The position numbers and the translations under genes are program-made. Below, piece after piece: positions 1 through 8,357 of a stretch of 64,000 nt of DNA. The notes under the pieces are model-generated. The model was given only the letters and a program-made list of their open reading frames with translations. It made no database searches and was not told the DNA's origin. The stretch is from DATFVA01 sp963764235 (lineage in GTDB: Bacteria; Bacteroidota; Ignavibacteria; Ignavibacteriales; Ignavibacteriaceae), in assembly GCA_963764235.1 (NCBI GenBank), contig CAVXRO010000002.1, forward strand, positions 1 through 64,000. The letters are read 5' to 3'. How positions within the stretch are numbered: the stretch's first letter is position 1; each line of letters starts with the position of its first letter.

Positions 1-110
1 ATATTACTGGCTGTGTTTTTAACAATTATGGTCTGGGGGGTTATCCTGCCTCAGCATTCCCAGAAATACGATGACCGCAAAACACCGATTTATGAATTCG
101 CTCAATCCCC

Positions 111-1118
111 TCAATTCGTCAATCCGCTCAATTCCCCTTCCAGAAAGCCTGCAATTACCCTGTGCCCTTTATTATTGAAATGTATCCCGTCCCCATACAG
201 ATAATAACTCCCGAAATTCTTATAATCATCTCTGAACGCATTCCGCAGGTCAATTAATCGGATATTAAGTCGCGCCAGTTTCTTCTTCATAAGTTGCTGC
301 GGATAAAATATTCTTTTTCTATTCGCTGGGTTGTCATTCTGGTTGTAACTTCTTAGCTGGTATTCATACGGCAGCAGTACCACCAGGAATTTTATTCCCA
401 GTGTATCGCACGCGGACGATATCTGTTCGAGATTTTTTATTGAACTCAACAGCAGAGGGTTATCCTCTGAATAAAATTGCCTGTCATACTCATAATAAGC
501 GCGGGGCCGGTCACTGAAAAGGTTCTTAAGGAAATGATATGCTTTTGAATTATGCCTGAAGAAATTAATGATATCATTCAGGAGGCTGCCGCCATAGAAT
601 TCGGATGAATTTTCATCGGGATAGTTGGAGTAAATGTCGTTCAACGTCCAGAACACAACTACCGAATAGAAATCGAGATTGAACCTGTTTTCTGTAACAA
701 ATACATTAAAAACATTTAAGTAGTCATTTGACGAATAACCAATGAGAGACGGGTTTATCACGGGCTGACTATCGGGACTATTATTTATTATTCCCGCGTA
801 CGTAGAATCATTCTCCACGCTGATGCCCATCGTTACTGAATCACCCAGGTAAAGGACCTTGCGTATACTGCCGGTCGCAGGTTTAAAGTATTTCCACGCA
901 TGATAGCTATTGGATGCCTTCTCTACTTCCCCTGAAAAACCGATGGTATTCGATTTTATACCAGGAGAATCATCATAAAGCGAATCGACTACCAGGTTTG
1001 CGCTTGTTCCTGATAAAGTAATCTCCGGCACAAATATTCTCACTGCTGCTTCAAGCAGGAGAAAAATTATTACAATAACGACTACATTGTAAAGTATGAT
1101 CAGTAAATATCTTTTCAT
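111..1118 (-). CDS. membrane-anchored SGNH/GDSL hydrolase-like protein
   Basis: Probable SGNH-fold esterase or acyl-transfer enzyme held at the inner membrane and facing the periplasm. From the ATG at 1118 the protein has 335 residues. It opens with MKRYLL followed by one long hydrophobic segment (about residues 4-24), a signal anchor. The GDS nucleophile block (LGDSVTMG) is at about residues 91-98. A C-terminal DGIHFNNKGH block supplies the expected Asp and His of the triad, at about 310 and 313. An upstream in-frame ATG at 1166 would add 16 polar residues. I prefer 1118 because the membrane segment then starts the protein, though its ribosome site is weak. The gene is divergent from the HPF gene. 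Substrate is unknown; relatives act on polysaccharide O-acetyl groups or lipids. The fold is fairly sure, the role is not. Confidence 0.7.
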   Translation of the reverse strand: MKRYLLIILYNVVVIVIIFLLLEAAVRIFVPEITLSGTSANLVVDSLYDDSPGIKSNTIGFSGEVEKASNSYHAWKYFKPATGSIRKVLYLGDSVTMGISVENDSTYAGIINNSPDSQPVINPSLIGYSSNDYLNVFNVFVTENRFNLDFYSVVVFWTLNDIYSNYPDENSSEFYGGSLLNDIINFFRHNSKAYHFLKNLFSDRPRAYYEYDRQFYSEDNPLLLSSIKNLEQISSACDTLGIKFLVVLLPYEYQLRSYNQNDNPANRKRIFYPQQLMKKKLARLNIRLIDLRNAFRDDYKNFGSYYLYGDGIHFNNKGHRVIAGFLEGELSGLTN

Positions 1119-1178
1119 CCCGGTTTCTTGTGATATGAGAGCAGTGCGTTTGGTTGCGATTGACATTTTTCCGTTTTA

Positions 1179-1198
1179 TTTTGTAAATATATACAAAA
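1179..1198. promoter_or_regulatory. symmetric TTTTGTA-N6-TACAAAA element in divergent promoter region
   Basis: A perfect 7-bp inverted repeat with a 6-bp AATATA spacer lies between the divergent SGNH and HPF genes, 14 bases before the HPF start codon. It could be an operator or simply AT-rich promoter sequence shared by both genes. No cognate regulator is encoded next to it. Confidence 0.3.
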
Positions 1199-1211
1199 AC
1201 AGGAGTTATAT

Positions 1212-1781
1212 ATGCAAATACCGCTTGAAATATCCTACCGGGACGTAAAAAAAACAGAAGAGATCGACAGTTTAATACGCGAGAAAGTAAATAAACTTGA
1301 AAGAGTATGTGATTATATGACCAGCTGCAGGGTAGCAGTGGAGAAGCCGCAGCGGGCAATAAATACAGGGAATCCTTACCGGATAAGAATCACTATGCGT
1401 GTGCCGCTGGGACATGAACTGGTTGTGGAAAGGAAACCCGGGGAGGGTGATATGTCAGATGCCCTCGAAAAAGTTATCCGCGCTGCTTTTGATGCGGCAA
1501 AAAAGCAGCTTGAGAAAATAACCCAAAAGCAGAGAGAAAATGTAAAACAACATCCTCAGCAGGAAGTTGCGGCTATTGTTGACCGGATCTTTCACGAGGA
1601 CGGCTACGGGTTTCTCAGGACAATAAACGGAAGAGAGATCTATTTCCATAAGAATAGTGTTGTGAATAAGGACTTTGAAAAAATGGAAACAGGGATGGGC
1701 GTTAATTTCTTTGAGGAACAGGGAGAAGAAGGTCCGCAGGCATCTACCGTCCACGTAATTCAGAATGCATCAAAACTATAA
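1212..1781 (+). CDS. HPF/RaiA ribosome hibernation factor fused to a cold-shock domain
   Basis: A two-domain protein of 189 residues. Residues 1 to about 105 match the HPF/RaiA family (MQIPLEISYRDVKKTEEIDSLI, then a basic VVERKPGEG stretch), which binds the 30S decoding region and silences ribosomes in stationary phase. Residues from about 118 to the end match a cold-shock/S1-like OB domain (GYGFLRTINGREIYFHKNSV, the usual RNP-type aromatic patch). Such fusions are known; plain short HPF is about 100 residues. The OB domain plausibly adds RNA contact at the ribosome. The ATG follows an AGGAG site at 1201-1205. A strong hairpin follows the gene, so it is probably a single-gene transcript. Confidence 0.88.
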   Translation: MQIPLEISYRDVKKTEEIDSLIREKVNKLERVCDYMTSCRVAVEKPQRAINTGNPYRIRITMRVPLGHELVVERKPGEGDMSDALEKVIRAAFDAAKKQLEKITQKQRENVKQHPQQEVAAIVDRIFHEDGYGFLRTINGREIYFHKNSVVNKDFEKMETGMGVNFFEEQGEEGPQASTVHVIQNASKL

Positions 1782-1790
1782 TCGAATGAT

Positions 1791-1820
1791 CAACACCGGG
1801 TTTTTATCAACCCGGTGTTG
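1791..1820. terminator. 12-bp hairpin between convergent genes
   Basis: CAACACCGGGTT (1791-1802) pairs perfectly with AACCCGGTGTTG (1809-1820) around a 6-base loop. It starts nine bases after the HPF stop and lies between convergent genes, so it is probably the HPF terminator. There is no clean T-run directly after the stem on the plus strand. Confidence 0.6.
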
Positions 1821-2010
1821 ATGAGTTAACTTTTACCCGGCGAAAACCCGCTTCCCAAGGCTCTTTTTCGGGGAATTTATGATGATAAATTAAACATCAG
1901 TTTTTCGATAATGAAAAAAAAGCTTTCCTGCTTTACGGCGTTCCGCAATGAATACAGCGGCATCATCAGGACTGAAATCCTCACACGTTTTCCGAAATAG
2001 ATTAAGCTTG

Positions 2011-2832
2011 TTAACTCCCGGATTCCCAGAGGAAGTTTGGACGGATGAACGCGACCTCGAAGCCCATCTTCTGTATATTCTGAAGCGACTGTGATCTCTT
2101 CTGTTCATTATCTTCGGCGGTCTCAACTGTAAGTACCTTGCATCCGAGTTCAGCCGCATCCTGGATCCTCCGCGCTATTAAAGCTGTCTGTGCACCCTTC
2201 CCTCTGTAATCAGGCAAAGTACTCGCAAACGAGAGCCACCCGCAGTCGTCTTTTACATACATCGACGCTGCCGCTACCGGTTCATCATCGTCAAGCGCAA
2301 AGTAGGTTTTCCAGCATTTCCGCCCGACAAGATTTGTAAACCACTGACTCATTCCGCCGGGCCATTCAAAACTGCTTGTGATAATATCTCCGAATCTCTC
2401 AGCTTCACGGCTGCTTCTTACCGCTCTTATCTCAAGCTCCGTTTCAACCTGTGGGGGATTCTCAACCCCGCGGTAATGCTTTACCCAGTTGTTGTAATGA
2501 AGTATGTTCCGTTTCTCAAACCAGTCCTTTAACTGCGAAGGTGCGGCTTCCGGGTGAATCTGTATAAAGAACCTGTTTATCCCCGCATCTTTATATTTTG
2601 AAATAATATTGTCAACTATCTCCTCGGATGCCGTTTGAAAAAGTCCCAGTCCTATCACCCGGTTGAACCCGAGTATGTCGATATTCTTCACAAGCGCAGC
2701 GCACGCGGATCCGATCGAGAATACCTTGATGCCGAATTTATCGGATAACTTTTGTCCCGCCGCATTGTACATATCCTGCCACGCGTTTACTTCACAGGAT
2801 GCGATAGAACGAAATAATGTTGTTGTAAGCAT
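2011..2832 (-). CDS. GNAT family N-acetyltransferase
   Basis: Probable acetyltransferase of about 273 residues. The C-terminal half holds a GNAT core: FGDIITSSF, then FALDDDEPVAAASMYVKDDCGWLSFASTLPDYRGKGAQTALIARRI, where DYRGKGAQ is the acetyl-CoA pyrophosphate-binding motif A, and a typical ENEQKRSQSLQNIQKMGF helix-strand end. The N-terminal 120 residues form a separate domain seen in some large GNAT proteins. I use the ATG at 2832; a TTG at 2844 would add four residues but sits against AT-rich repeat sequence without a usable ribosome site. The acceptor is unknown. The gene follows the cupin gene on the same strand after 111 bases. Confidence 0.8.
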   Translation of the reverse strand: MLTTTLFRSIASCEVNAWQDMYNAAGQKLSDKFGIKVFSIGSACAALVKNIDILGFNRVIGLGLFQTASEEIVDNIISKYKDAGINRFFIQIHPEAAPSQLKDWFEKRNILHYNNWVKHYRGVENPPQVETELEIRAVRSSREAERFGDIITSSFEWPGGMSQWFTNLVGRKCWKTYFALDDDEPVAAASMYVKDDCGWLSFASTLPDYRGKGAQTALIARRIQDAAELGCKVLTVETAEDNEQKRSQSLQNIQKMGFEVAFIRPNFLWESGS

Positions 2833-2844
2833 AAAACAATCCAA

Positions 2845-2943
2845 TCTTCAATTTTCAATATTAAATTTTCAATCAACTGACCTCCACCTCCCGCTCTGCG
2901 CGCTGTGCTCATCCCCCTTTGCTCTCCGCAATTTACCCTCTGC
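2845..2943. repeat. AT-rich intergenic repeat (TTGAAAATTTAATATTGAAAA type)
   Basis: The gap between the GNAT and cupin genes holds tandem-like ATTTTCAATATTAAATTTTCAATC followed by a CT-rich tract. A 19-base piece at 2849-2867 recurs exactly, in the opposite orientation, at 23822-23840. It looks like a dispersed intergenic repeat rather than a gene. Confidence 0.5.
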
Positions 2944-3336
2944 CTATTCCTCGTCTCTGTGAACCGTATCGGGAGAAAAAGCGGGGAGGCACACAGCAAT
3001 ATATTCCGCACCTTCAGGATCCGGCGTGCTGTACTGAATCCACTCACCCTTACGGGTTATAATTGCCTCACCGGCCTTCACATTAAAAATAGTATCCCTG
3101 GTCTTTACCCGCAGAAGACCTTTCAGAACAACAGTGTACTCATCAAATTCGGGAGTCTGTCCCGGTTCAACCCAGCCTTTGGGACTCTTCATTTTAGCGA
3201 TGCTTATATCACTCGAATTCGAATTCACTCTTCCGATGAATTCATCAATTATTTTCGGCTTATTCCCGGCGGCTTTTATCACCGACGATGATTTAATATA
3301 GTCAGGCAATACCTTCTCCTTTTTTAATTTTGCCAT
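2944..3336 (-). CDS. cupin-domain protein
   Basis: A 130-residue single-domain cupin. The core PGQTPEFDEYTVVLKGLLRVKTRDTIFNVKAGEAIITRKGEWIQYSTPDPEGAEYIAVCLPAFSPDTVH shows the paired beta-barrel motifs. A Glu is present in motif 1, but the classic HxH pair is replaced by PEFDE, so metal binding is uncertain. Closest by pattern to EutQ-like small cupins; I would not give it a pathway. The ATG at 3336 has AAGGAGAAGGT-like purines downstream but a weak upstream ribosome site. The gene is first in a possible two-gene unit with the GNAT gene. Confidence 0.8.
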   Translation of the reverse strand: MAKLKKEKVLPDYIKSSSVIKAAGNKPKIIDEFIGRVNSNSSDISIAKMKSPKGWVEPGQTPEFDEYTVVLKGLLRVKTRDTIFNVKAGEAIITRKGEWIQYSTPDPEGAEYIAVCLPAFSPDTVHRDEE

Positions 3337-3465
3337 TCAGCAATTTAACAATTTAACCATATAACAATTAAACCATTCAGTACAAAATTTTTAAGCGATG
3401 TGAATCACCAAAATTGTTTGATTATTAGGATAGATTAAACTAAAAGTACAGGTGAAAAAATAACT
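3337..3465. repeat. intergenic run of AATTTAACAATTTAACC-type units
   Basis: Between the cupin gene and the divergent ligase gene, positions 3338-3379 repeat short AAC/AATT(T/A)AACCAT units. They resemble the low-complexity intergenic units seen elsewhere in the window. Promoters for both flanking genes should also lie here; none was clear enough to call. Confidence 0.4.
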
Positions 3466-4482
3466 ATGGCGAAGAAAGATTTTTTGAAATTATTAAAAGA
3501 TCTTACCGAAGATGCACAGGATAAGTTGAAGAGAAAGAAAATGCCGAATTGGACGGATCCCATGCTCGCAAAACTCACACACGATTACTTCTCACATAAA
3601 AACTGGATTTACGAACGGAAGCTCGACGGCGAAAGGATACTCGTCTTCTGCAGGAACAAAGAGATTAAGCTGATGACGCGCAACAAAAAAGAGGCAGGTA
3701 AACCATACCCTGAGATCGTTGAAGCCTTAGGCAGATATTCAGGGACCGACTTCATAGCCGACGGCGAGATGGTCGCTTTCGACGGTAGAATCACCAGCTT
3801 CTCAAAACTCCAGAATCGTATGCACCTGAAGAATGAAAAGGAAATAAGGAACAGTAAAACCAAAGTTTATTTGTACCTCTTCGACCTCCTTTACTATGAT
3901 GATTATGAAATTACCGGACTCTCCCTGATGGACAGGAAAAAAATTCTTTGGGCCGCATTCAAATTTAAGGATCCTCTAAGGCACACAACTTACAGAAAGG
4001 AGAATGGTGAGGATTATCTTAAAGATGCTTGCAGGAAAGGCTGGGAGGGTTTAATTGCCAAGGACGGCACCAGCACCTATACGCATTCGCGGTCGTCCGA
4101 CTGGCTGAAGTTCAAGTGCTCAAAGCAGCAGGAGTTCGTTATCGGCGGCTACACCGATCCGCAGGGAGCAAGAACAGGCTTCGGCGCGCTCCTGATTGGT
4201 TTCTATAAGAAGGATAAACTACTTTATGCCGGCAAGGTCGGTACCGGCTACGATGACGAAACGCTTAAGAGGATGTCAAAGCGCCTTCATAGCATTGAGA
4301 GAAAAACCTCCCCCTACGATGAAAGGGTTAAAGAGAAGAACGTTCACTGGGTTTCACCGGAGCTGGTGGGACAGGTAGGTTTCACAGAATGGACTTCGGA
4401 TCATAAGCTGCGCCATCCAAGGTTTATGGGACTAAGAAGAGACAAATATCCTAAAGAGGTAATAAGAGAAGAGGCAGACTGA
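3466..4482 (+). CDS. ligD: ATP-dependent DNA ligase (LigD ligase-domain type)
   Basis: Ligase half of a split LigD, the NHEJ enzyme that seals double-strand breaks. The 338-residue protein has the adenylation motif KLDGER with the AMP-accepting lysine at about 52, motif III-like DGEMVAFDG near 99-107, and motif V WLKFKC near 215. The C-terminal OB-fold (GKVGTGYDDETLKRM, then QVGFTEWTSDHKLRHPRFMGLRRDK) is typical of LigD ligase domains. The canonical fused LigD carries ligase, phosphoesterase and polymerase domains in one chain; here the polymerase is the next gene, overlapping by one base (TGATG), and no phosphoesterase domain is present. No Ku gene is visible in the window. Confidence 0.92.
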   Translation: MAKKDFLKLLKDLTEDAQDKLKRKKMPNWTDPMLAKLTHDYFSHKNWIYERKLDGERILVFCRNKEIKLMTRNKKEAGKPYPEIVEALGRYSGTDFIADGEMVAFDGRITSFSKLQNRMHLKNEKEIRNSKTKVYLYLFDLLYYDDYEITGLSLMDRKKILWAAFKFKDPLRHTTYRKENGEDYLKDACRKGWEGLIAKDGTSTYTHSRSSDWLKFKCSKQQEFVIGGYTDPQGARTGFGALLIGFYKKDKLLYAGKVGTGYDDETLKRMSKRLHSIERKTSPYDERVKEKNVHWVSPELVGQVGFTEWTSDHKLRHPRFMGLRRDKYPKEVIREEAD

Positions 4483-5420
4483 TGGGTGAAGAATTAAAGT
4501 TCGGCAAACATACTGTAGAACTTTCTCATTCGGATAAAATCTATTTCCCCGATGAGAAGTACACCAAGGGCGATCTTGTAAATTATTACAAAGATATAGC
4601 AGAGGTAATGCTTACTTACCTTGAGGACAGGCCGCTTGTAATGCTCCGTTATCCCGACGGTATTAACGGAGAAAGCTTCTTCCATAAAGACGCGCCCAGC
4701 TACTTCCCCGGCTGGATAAAGACAAAATCCGTTAAGAAAGAAGACGGGGGAACCGTGAACCATGTAATTTGCAACAATGCCGCCACGCTCGTTTACATAG
4801 CTAACCAGGGATGCATCACGCCCCACATCTGGCTCAGCAAAATTGATAAGCTGGATAAACCCGATACCCTCATCTTCGATCTTGATCCCCCGGGAGACGA
4901 TTTCGGTGAAGTCATCTTCGCCGCCAAAGAACTCCGCAAGCTGTTAACCGGCGAACTCGGCATCACCACCTTCATAAAAACAACAGGCTCGAAAGGAGTA
5001 CACGTGGAGATACCGCTGCAGCGAAAAGAAAACTTTGATGAAGTTAGAGAGTTCGGACAGAACGTTTCTAAAGTCCTTACTGGCAGACACCCCGACCGCC
5101 TCACCAGCGAAGTAAGAAAGAACAAGCGGAAGGGAAGGGTATTCCTCGACGTTGCCCGTAACGCGTATGCACAAACCGCAGTAGCCCCATACGCAGTAAG
5201 AGCAAAACCCGGCGCTCCCGTCGCGGCACCAATCGGATGGGACGAACTCAACGGAAGTATGTTGCCTCAAAAGTACAACATAAGGAACATCTTCAGGAGG
5301 CTATCGCAAAAAGAAGATCCATGGAAAGACTTATGGAAGCACGCGGCCACCATAGGAAAAGAATCGAAGAAAGTAGAAGAAATACTTAACGAAGAAAACA
5401 AGAAACAAAAAGGAGATTAA
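4482..5420 (+). CDS. LigD-type primase-polymerase (NHEJ polymerase domain)
   Basis: Archaeo-eukaryotic primase-type polymerase that fills gaps at broken DNA ends before ligation. The 312 residues show the LigD-polymerase hallmarks: SHSDKIYFPDEKYTKGDLVNYY at the start, the metal-binding DLDPP block with Asp at about 133 and 135, TTGSKGVHVEIPL near 186-198, and an ARNAYAQTAVAPYAVRAKPGAPVAAPI block. The start overlaps the ligase stop by one base, which points to coupled translation and a fixed ratio of the two. It corresponds to the free-standing polymerase half of LigD. Confidence 0.92.
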   Translation: MGEELKFGKHTVELSHSDKIYFPDEKYTKGDLVNYYKDIAEVMLTYLEDRPLVMLRYPDGINGESFFHKDAPSYFPGWIKTKSVKKEDGGTVNHVICNNAATLVYIANQGCITPHIWLSKIDKLDKPDTLIFDLDPPGDDFGEVIFAAKELRKLLTGELGITTFIKTTGSKGVHVEIPLQRKENFDEVREFGQNVSKVLTGRHPDRLTSEVRKNKRKGRVFLDVARNAYAQTAVAPYAVRAKPGAPVAAPIGWDELNGSMLPQKYNIRNIFRRLSQKEDPWKDLWKHAATIGKESKKVEEILNEENKKQKGD

Positions 5421-5421
5421 G

Positions 5422-5631
5422 ATGAATGAATTACTCAAGAAACTATCGGAAAAATACGGACTATCAGAGCAGCAGTCGTACGAAGCATTTAAAATGGTGC
5501 TCTCATTTCTGAAAGACGAGCTGCCCGATCCGGCAGGCACCCAGCTCAACGAACTTCTGATTACTATGGAAAGTAAAGACACGCCGGGCAACGCAATAAA
5601 GGATCTCGGTTCAAAGTTCACAACAAAGTAG
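5422..5631 (+). CDS. small helical protein downstream of ligase/polymerase pair
   Basis: A 69-residue protein starting one base after the polymerase stop, with AAGGAGATTAAG as ribosome site. Its sequence (YGLSEQQSYEAFKMVLSFLKDELPDPAGTQLNELL) looks like a small helical bundle with faint resemblance to DUF2267/DUF2780-type proteins. No catalytic motif is visible. Its tight position makes a link to the NHEJ genes plausible, but that is inference only. Confidence 0.6.
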   Translation: MNELLKKLSEKYGLSEQQSYEAFKMVLSFLKDELPDPAGTQLNELLITMESKDTPGNAIKDLGSKFTTK

Positions 5632-5976
5632 TTTCAGGAGAAGAAAGGATCGTCTGACTTCTGACTACGGTCTTCTGACTCCTCTTACATTAACATTTTT
5701 TAATGTAATATTAAGACAATATTAATAGAGGCGTCCCATATTTGCAACAGTCATAAGAGATAGTCCTTACATATAATTTATACCTGGTAGAGGCGCACCC
5801 GTAAGTAGAAATATGAAGGGTTTGCGTCTCTCCTGGTTTTAAACCCGAACCTGCTTTCTGCATTCTAACTCCTAACTTCTTTGTTAATTTCCTCACTTTT
5901 TTCGTTGCCCTTTTACTTTTTCCTTATAAAATCATTATACTTGATCTTTCAAATATCAAAAAATAAAGGAAGAATA
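5632..5976. repeat. 345-base gap with phrase-like repeats and an unassigned structured element
   Basis: At 5653-5683 the units TCTGACTTCTGAC and TCTTCTGACTCC repeat, and TTCTAACTCCTAACTTCT occurs near 5863-5880. Between them, about 5720-5830, is a more complex stretch with two direct copies of TAGAGGCG (5726-5733 and 5788-5795) inside GC-rich islands. It has no convincing reading frame. It looks like a dispersed intergenic element followed by the promoter region of the FKBP gene. Confidence 0.4.
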
Positions 5977-6468
5977 ATGGCAATCGGAGCAGACAAGGTT
6001 GTTACGTTAAATTATAAATTGACAGACGACCAGGGAAACGTGATCCAGATAACAAACGATAACGAACCGTTCGTATACCTGAGCGGAAACAACCAGATTC
6101 TCCCAAAGCTCGAAGAAGAGATTAACGGAATGTTAATAGGTGGAAAGAAAAGTATCGGGCTGAGCTCATCCGATGCGTACGGTGACTATGACGAAAAGGC
6201 CGTTCAGCAGGTAAAAAAGCAGGAATTCCCCGAAGGCGCGAATCTTGAAGAAGGAATGGAGTATATGGCTCAGACTCCCGACGGAAAGCCCATTCCCTTT
6301 GTGATAAAAGAAGTAAAAGACGACGATATAACAATAGATTTCAATCATCCGCTTGCCGGAAAGAACTTAAATTTTGATGTAGAACTCGTCGACGTACGCG
6401 ACGCTACCGCTCAGGAACTGGAACACGGCCATGCCCACGGACCTAACGGCCATGGTCACCACCATTAG
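5977..6468 (+). CDS. SlyD-like FKBP-type peptidyl-prolyl isomerase
   Basis: Cytoplasmic prolyl isomerase and metal-binding chaperone of about 163 residues. The start MAIGADKVVTLNYKLTDDQGNVI is a standard SlyD opening; YLSGNNQILPKLEEEINGMLIGGKKSIGLSSSDAYGDYDE is the split FKBP core with the IF (insert-in-flap) domain between it and FNHPLAGKNLNFDVELVDVRDAT. The C-terminal tail is rich in His (HGHAHGPNGHGHHH), as in nickel-binding SlyD. The reading frame opens at 5881, but the ATG at 5977 follows AAAGGAAGA and matches the family start; the extra 32 residues are intergenic. Confidence 0.92.
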   Translation: MAIGADKVVTLNYKLTDDQGNVIQITNDNEPFVYLSGNNQILPKLEEEINGMLIGGKKSIGLSSSDAYGDYDEKAVQQVKKQEFPEGANLEEGMEYMAQTPDGKPIPFVIKEVKDDDITIDFNHPLAGKNLNFDVELVDVRDATAQELEHGHAHGPNGHGHHH

Positions 6469-6476
6469 GTATTCTT

Positions 6477-6493
6477 CCTGAACAAGTTTCAGG
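6477..6493 (+). terminator. weak hairpin after FKBP gene
   Basis: CCTGAA-CAAGT-TTCAGG forms a 6-bp stem nine bases after the FKBP stop. There is no T-run. It may be a weak terminator or part of a dispersed repeat. Confidence 0.3.
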
Positions 6494-6614
6494 ATCCTTG
6501 GCTCTCTGCGCCTTGCATTTTAATCCTGCAAATTGTAATATAATATATACATATACCCATCCTTTCCACTTTTAATGGGTTATTAATGCGGGTTCGTAAT
6601 GCGGGAGGTCATCA

Positions 6615-8348
6615 ATGAAAAATAAAGTACTTTTCCTATCAGTTTTTCTCTTTTCCTTCGTCCTTTTCACTTCCAATAACTTTGCACAAGACCCCACTCA
6701 AAGTTTAATAGACGTCAGCAACATAACCTCCTGGGTGGGAGATAACGGTTTTCACGACTGGGTAATTAATGGTGAATACAACGGAAGCTACCCAAGGGGT
6801 TTACCTGTGGGTATAGATTTTACTGAAGGGATCTGCTGGGGAGGACTCGTTAACGACGGAAATCCCCAAAAAGTAAGAGTAAACGGCAACACATATGGTT
6901 CCGGGTGCTCACCCATAACCAGGCTGTTCAGGGTAAGATCAGACTACTACAAAGCAGACCTTACAGATGACGCAGCAAATTTTTTATTGAAAGATCGTGC
7001 GGACATTACAGCCGGAGACCTGGCGGCAGTAAAAAGACAGTATGAAAAGGACTGGGACGAATGGCCGGCAGACAGAGGCGCACCTTACTATGACGCAGAC
7101 AAAGATGGCAGCTACAACCCCGATGTAGACATCCCCGGAGTACCAGGCGCGTTGCAGACAATCTGGATAAACTACAATGACGAAGGCGTACCGCTGTATG
7201 GTTCAGATCCAATCGGACTGGAAATACAGGAAACCTACTGGGCCTACACCTCGCTTGGCAGGATTGGCAATGTTATATACAAAAAAGTTGATATCATATA
7301 TAAAGGAACAGCCGTCACCGCACCCGGTTCGACAATCGACAGTATGTACATCTGTCAATGGACCGATACAAATATTGGAAACTATACAGATGACTTCATC
7401 GGAACAGACACAACGCTGAATCTGGGCTACACATATAACTCAAGCGATTATGACCGTGAATACAATAAATACAACCTGGTGCCTCCTGCTGCCGGGAATA
7501 CCATCATACAGGGAGTTTCAAGACACACCGGGAACAATTCCGACAGTGCAATCTTCAATTTTAAATGGGAAAACGGACGCAAATATTTCAACCCGAAGCC
7601 GCTGACCGTATCTATTCTGCACAGAGTCGCCGGATGCTTTGCAGACCCCTCCTTTTCATATACCGGTACGCTGGAATTTTACAACCTTATGTCGGGATAT
7701 ACACCTGACCCGCCGTATCCCAGCAGAGAAACATACTGTGAATTTATGGGTTACGGAACCTTTATGCTTCCGGGCGATCCCGTAACCGGAACAGGAGACG
7801 TTGACGGAATAAGAGACGGCCCCGGCTCCAGGAGATACTGGTTAATGAACGGACCATTTAATATGCAGTTGGGCGACACTGCAGAAGTGGTGATAGCTTT
7901 AGTCGGAGGAATGGGTGAAGACCACCTGGCAAGCGTTACAGCCTTAAGGCGCAACACAGCAGGAGCGATACAGCTATACAATGCACTTGTAGACGAAATA
8001 ACTAATGGAAGCTTAGAAGTAACTGCACAAACCAGGACAAGCGGCAATACTGGTCCCAAAAACTACATCCTTTACCAGAACTATCCGAACCCTTTCAACT
8101 CCTTCACCACAATCAGGTACCAGCTGCCCGACCCTGCATTCGTAAAGCTGACAATTTACGACGTACTGGGAAGAGAAGTAGCGCAATTAGTAAACGAGGA
8201 AAAACCGGCAGGTTGGTTTAGCGTAAGGTTCGACGCAAAGAACCTGGCCAGCGGCGTTTACCTTTATAAAATCTCCTTCGACAATGAATACAACAAACAG
8301 GTCTTCGACGCCCTGAACAAAACGATGAAATTCATCTTACTAAAATGA
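6615..8348 (+). CDS. secreted T9SS type A sorting-domain protein
   Basis: Exported cargo of the type IX secretion system, 577 residues. A signal peptide (MKNKVLFLSVFLFSFVLFTSNNFAQ) is followed by a large domain with aromatic, Gly and Asp-rich blocks. One of these, YYDADKDGSYNPDVDIPG, looks like a calcium loop. The last 90 residues are a sorting domain: YILYQNYPNPFNSFTTIRYQLPD, then VKLTIYDVLGREVAQLVNEEKPAG and ASGVYLYKI, ending MKFILLK. The catalytic role, if any, is not recognisable; many Ignavibacteria proteins of this build are surface proteins of unknown use. The ATG follows GGGAGGTCATCA. Confidence 0.88.
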   Translation: MKNKVLFLSVFLFSFVLFTSNNFAQDPTQSLIDVSNITSWVGDNGFHDWVINGEYNGSYPRGLPVGIDFTEGICWGGLVNDGNPQKVRVNGNTYGSGCSPITRLFRVRSDYYKADLTDDAANFLLKDRADITAGDLAAVKRQYEKDWDEWPADRGAPYYDADKDGSYNPDVDIPGVPGALQTIWINYNDEGVPLYGSDPIGLEIQETYWAYTSLGRIGNVIYKKVDIIYKGTAVTAPGSTIDSMYICQWTDTNIGNYTDDFIGTDTTLNLGYTYNSSDYDREYNKYNLVPPAAGNTIIQGVSRHTGNNSDSAIFNFKWENGRKYFNPKPLTVSILHRVAGCFADPSFSYTGTLEFYNLMSGYTPDPPYPSRETYCEFMGYGTFMLPGDPVTGTGDVDGIRDGPGSRRYWLMNGPFNMQLGDTAEVVIALVGGMGEDHLASVTALRRNTAGAIQLYNALVDEITNGSLEVTAQTRTSGNTGPKNYILYQNYPNPFNSFTTIRYQLPDPAFVKLTIYDVLGREVAQLVNEEKPAGWFSVRFDAKNLASGVYLYKISFDNEYNKQVFDALNKTMKFILLK

Positions 8349-8357
8349 TTGGTTGTC

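Noticed and set aside
1..204. Plus-strand frame open from the window edge, with a hydrophobic start (ILLAVFLTIMVWGVILPQ)
   Set aside because: Most of it runs antisense to the end of the SGNH gene, the tail is low-complexity, and no domain is visible. It could be the end of an upstream gene but cannot be supported.
5711..5896. 61-codon minus-strand frame inside the element between the LigD-polymerase operon and the FKBP gene
   Set aside because: It lacks a ribosome site and its sequence is explained by repeat-like intergenic DNA.
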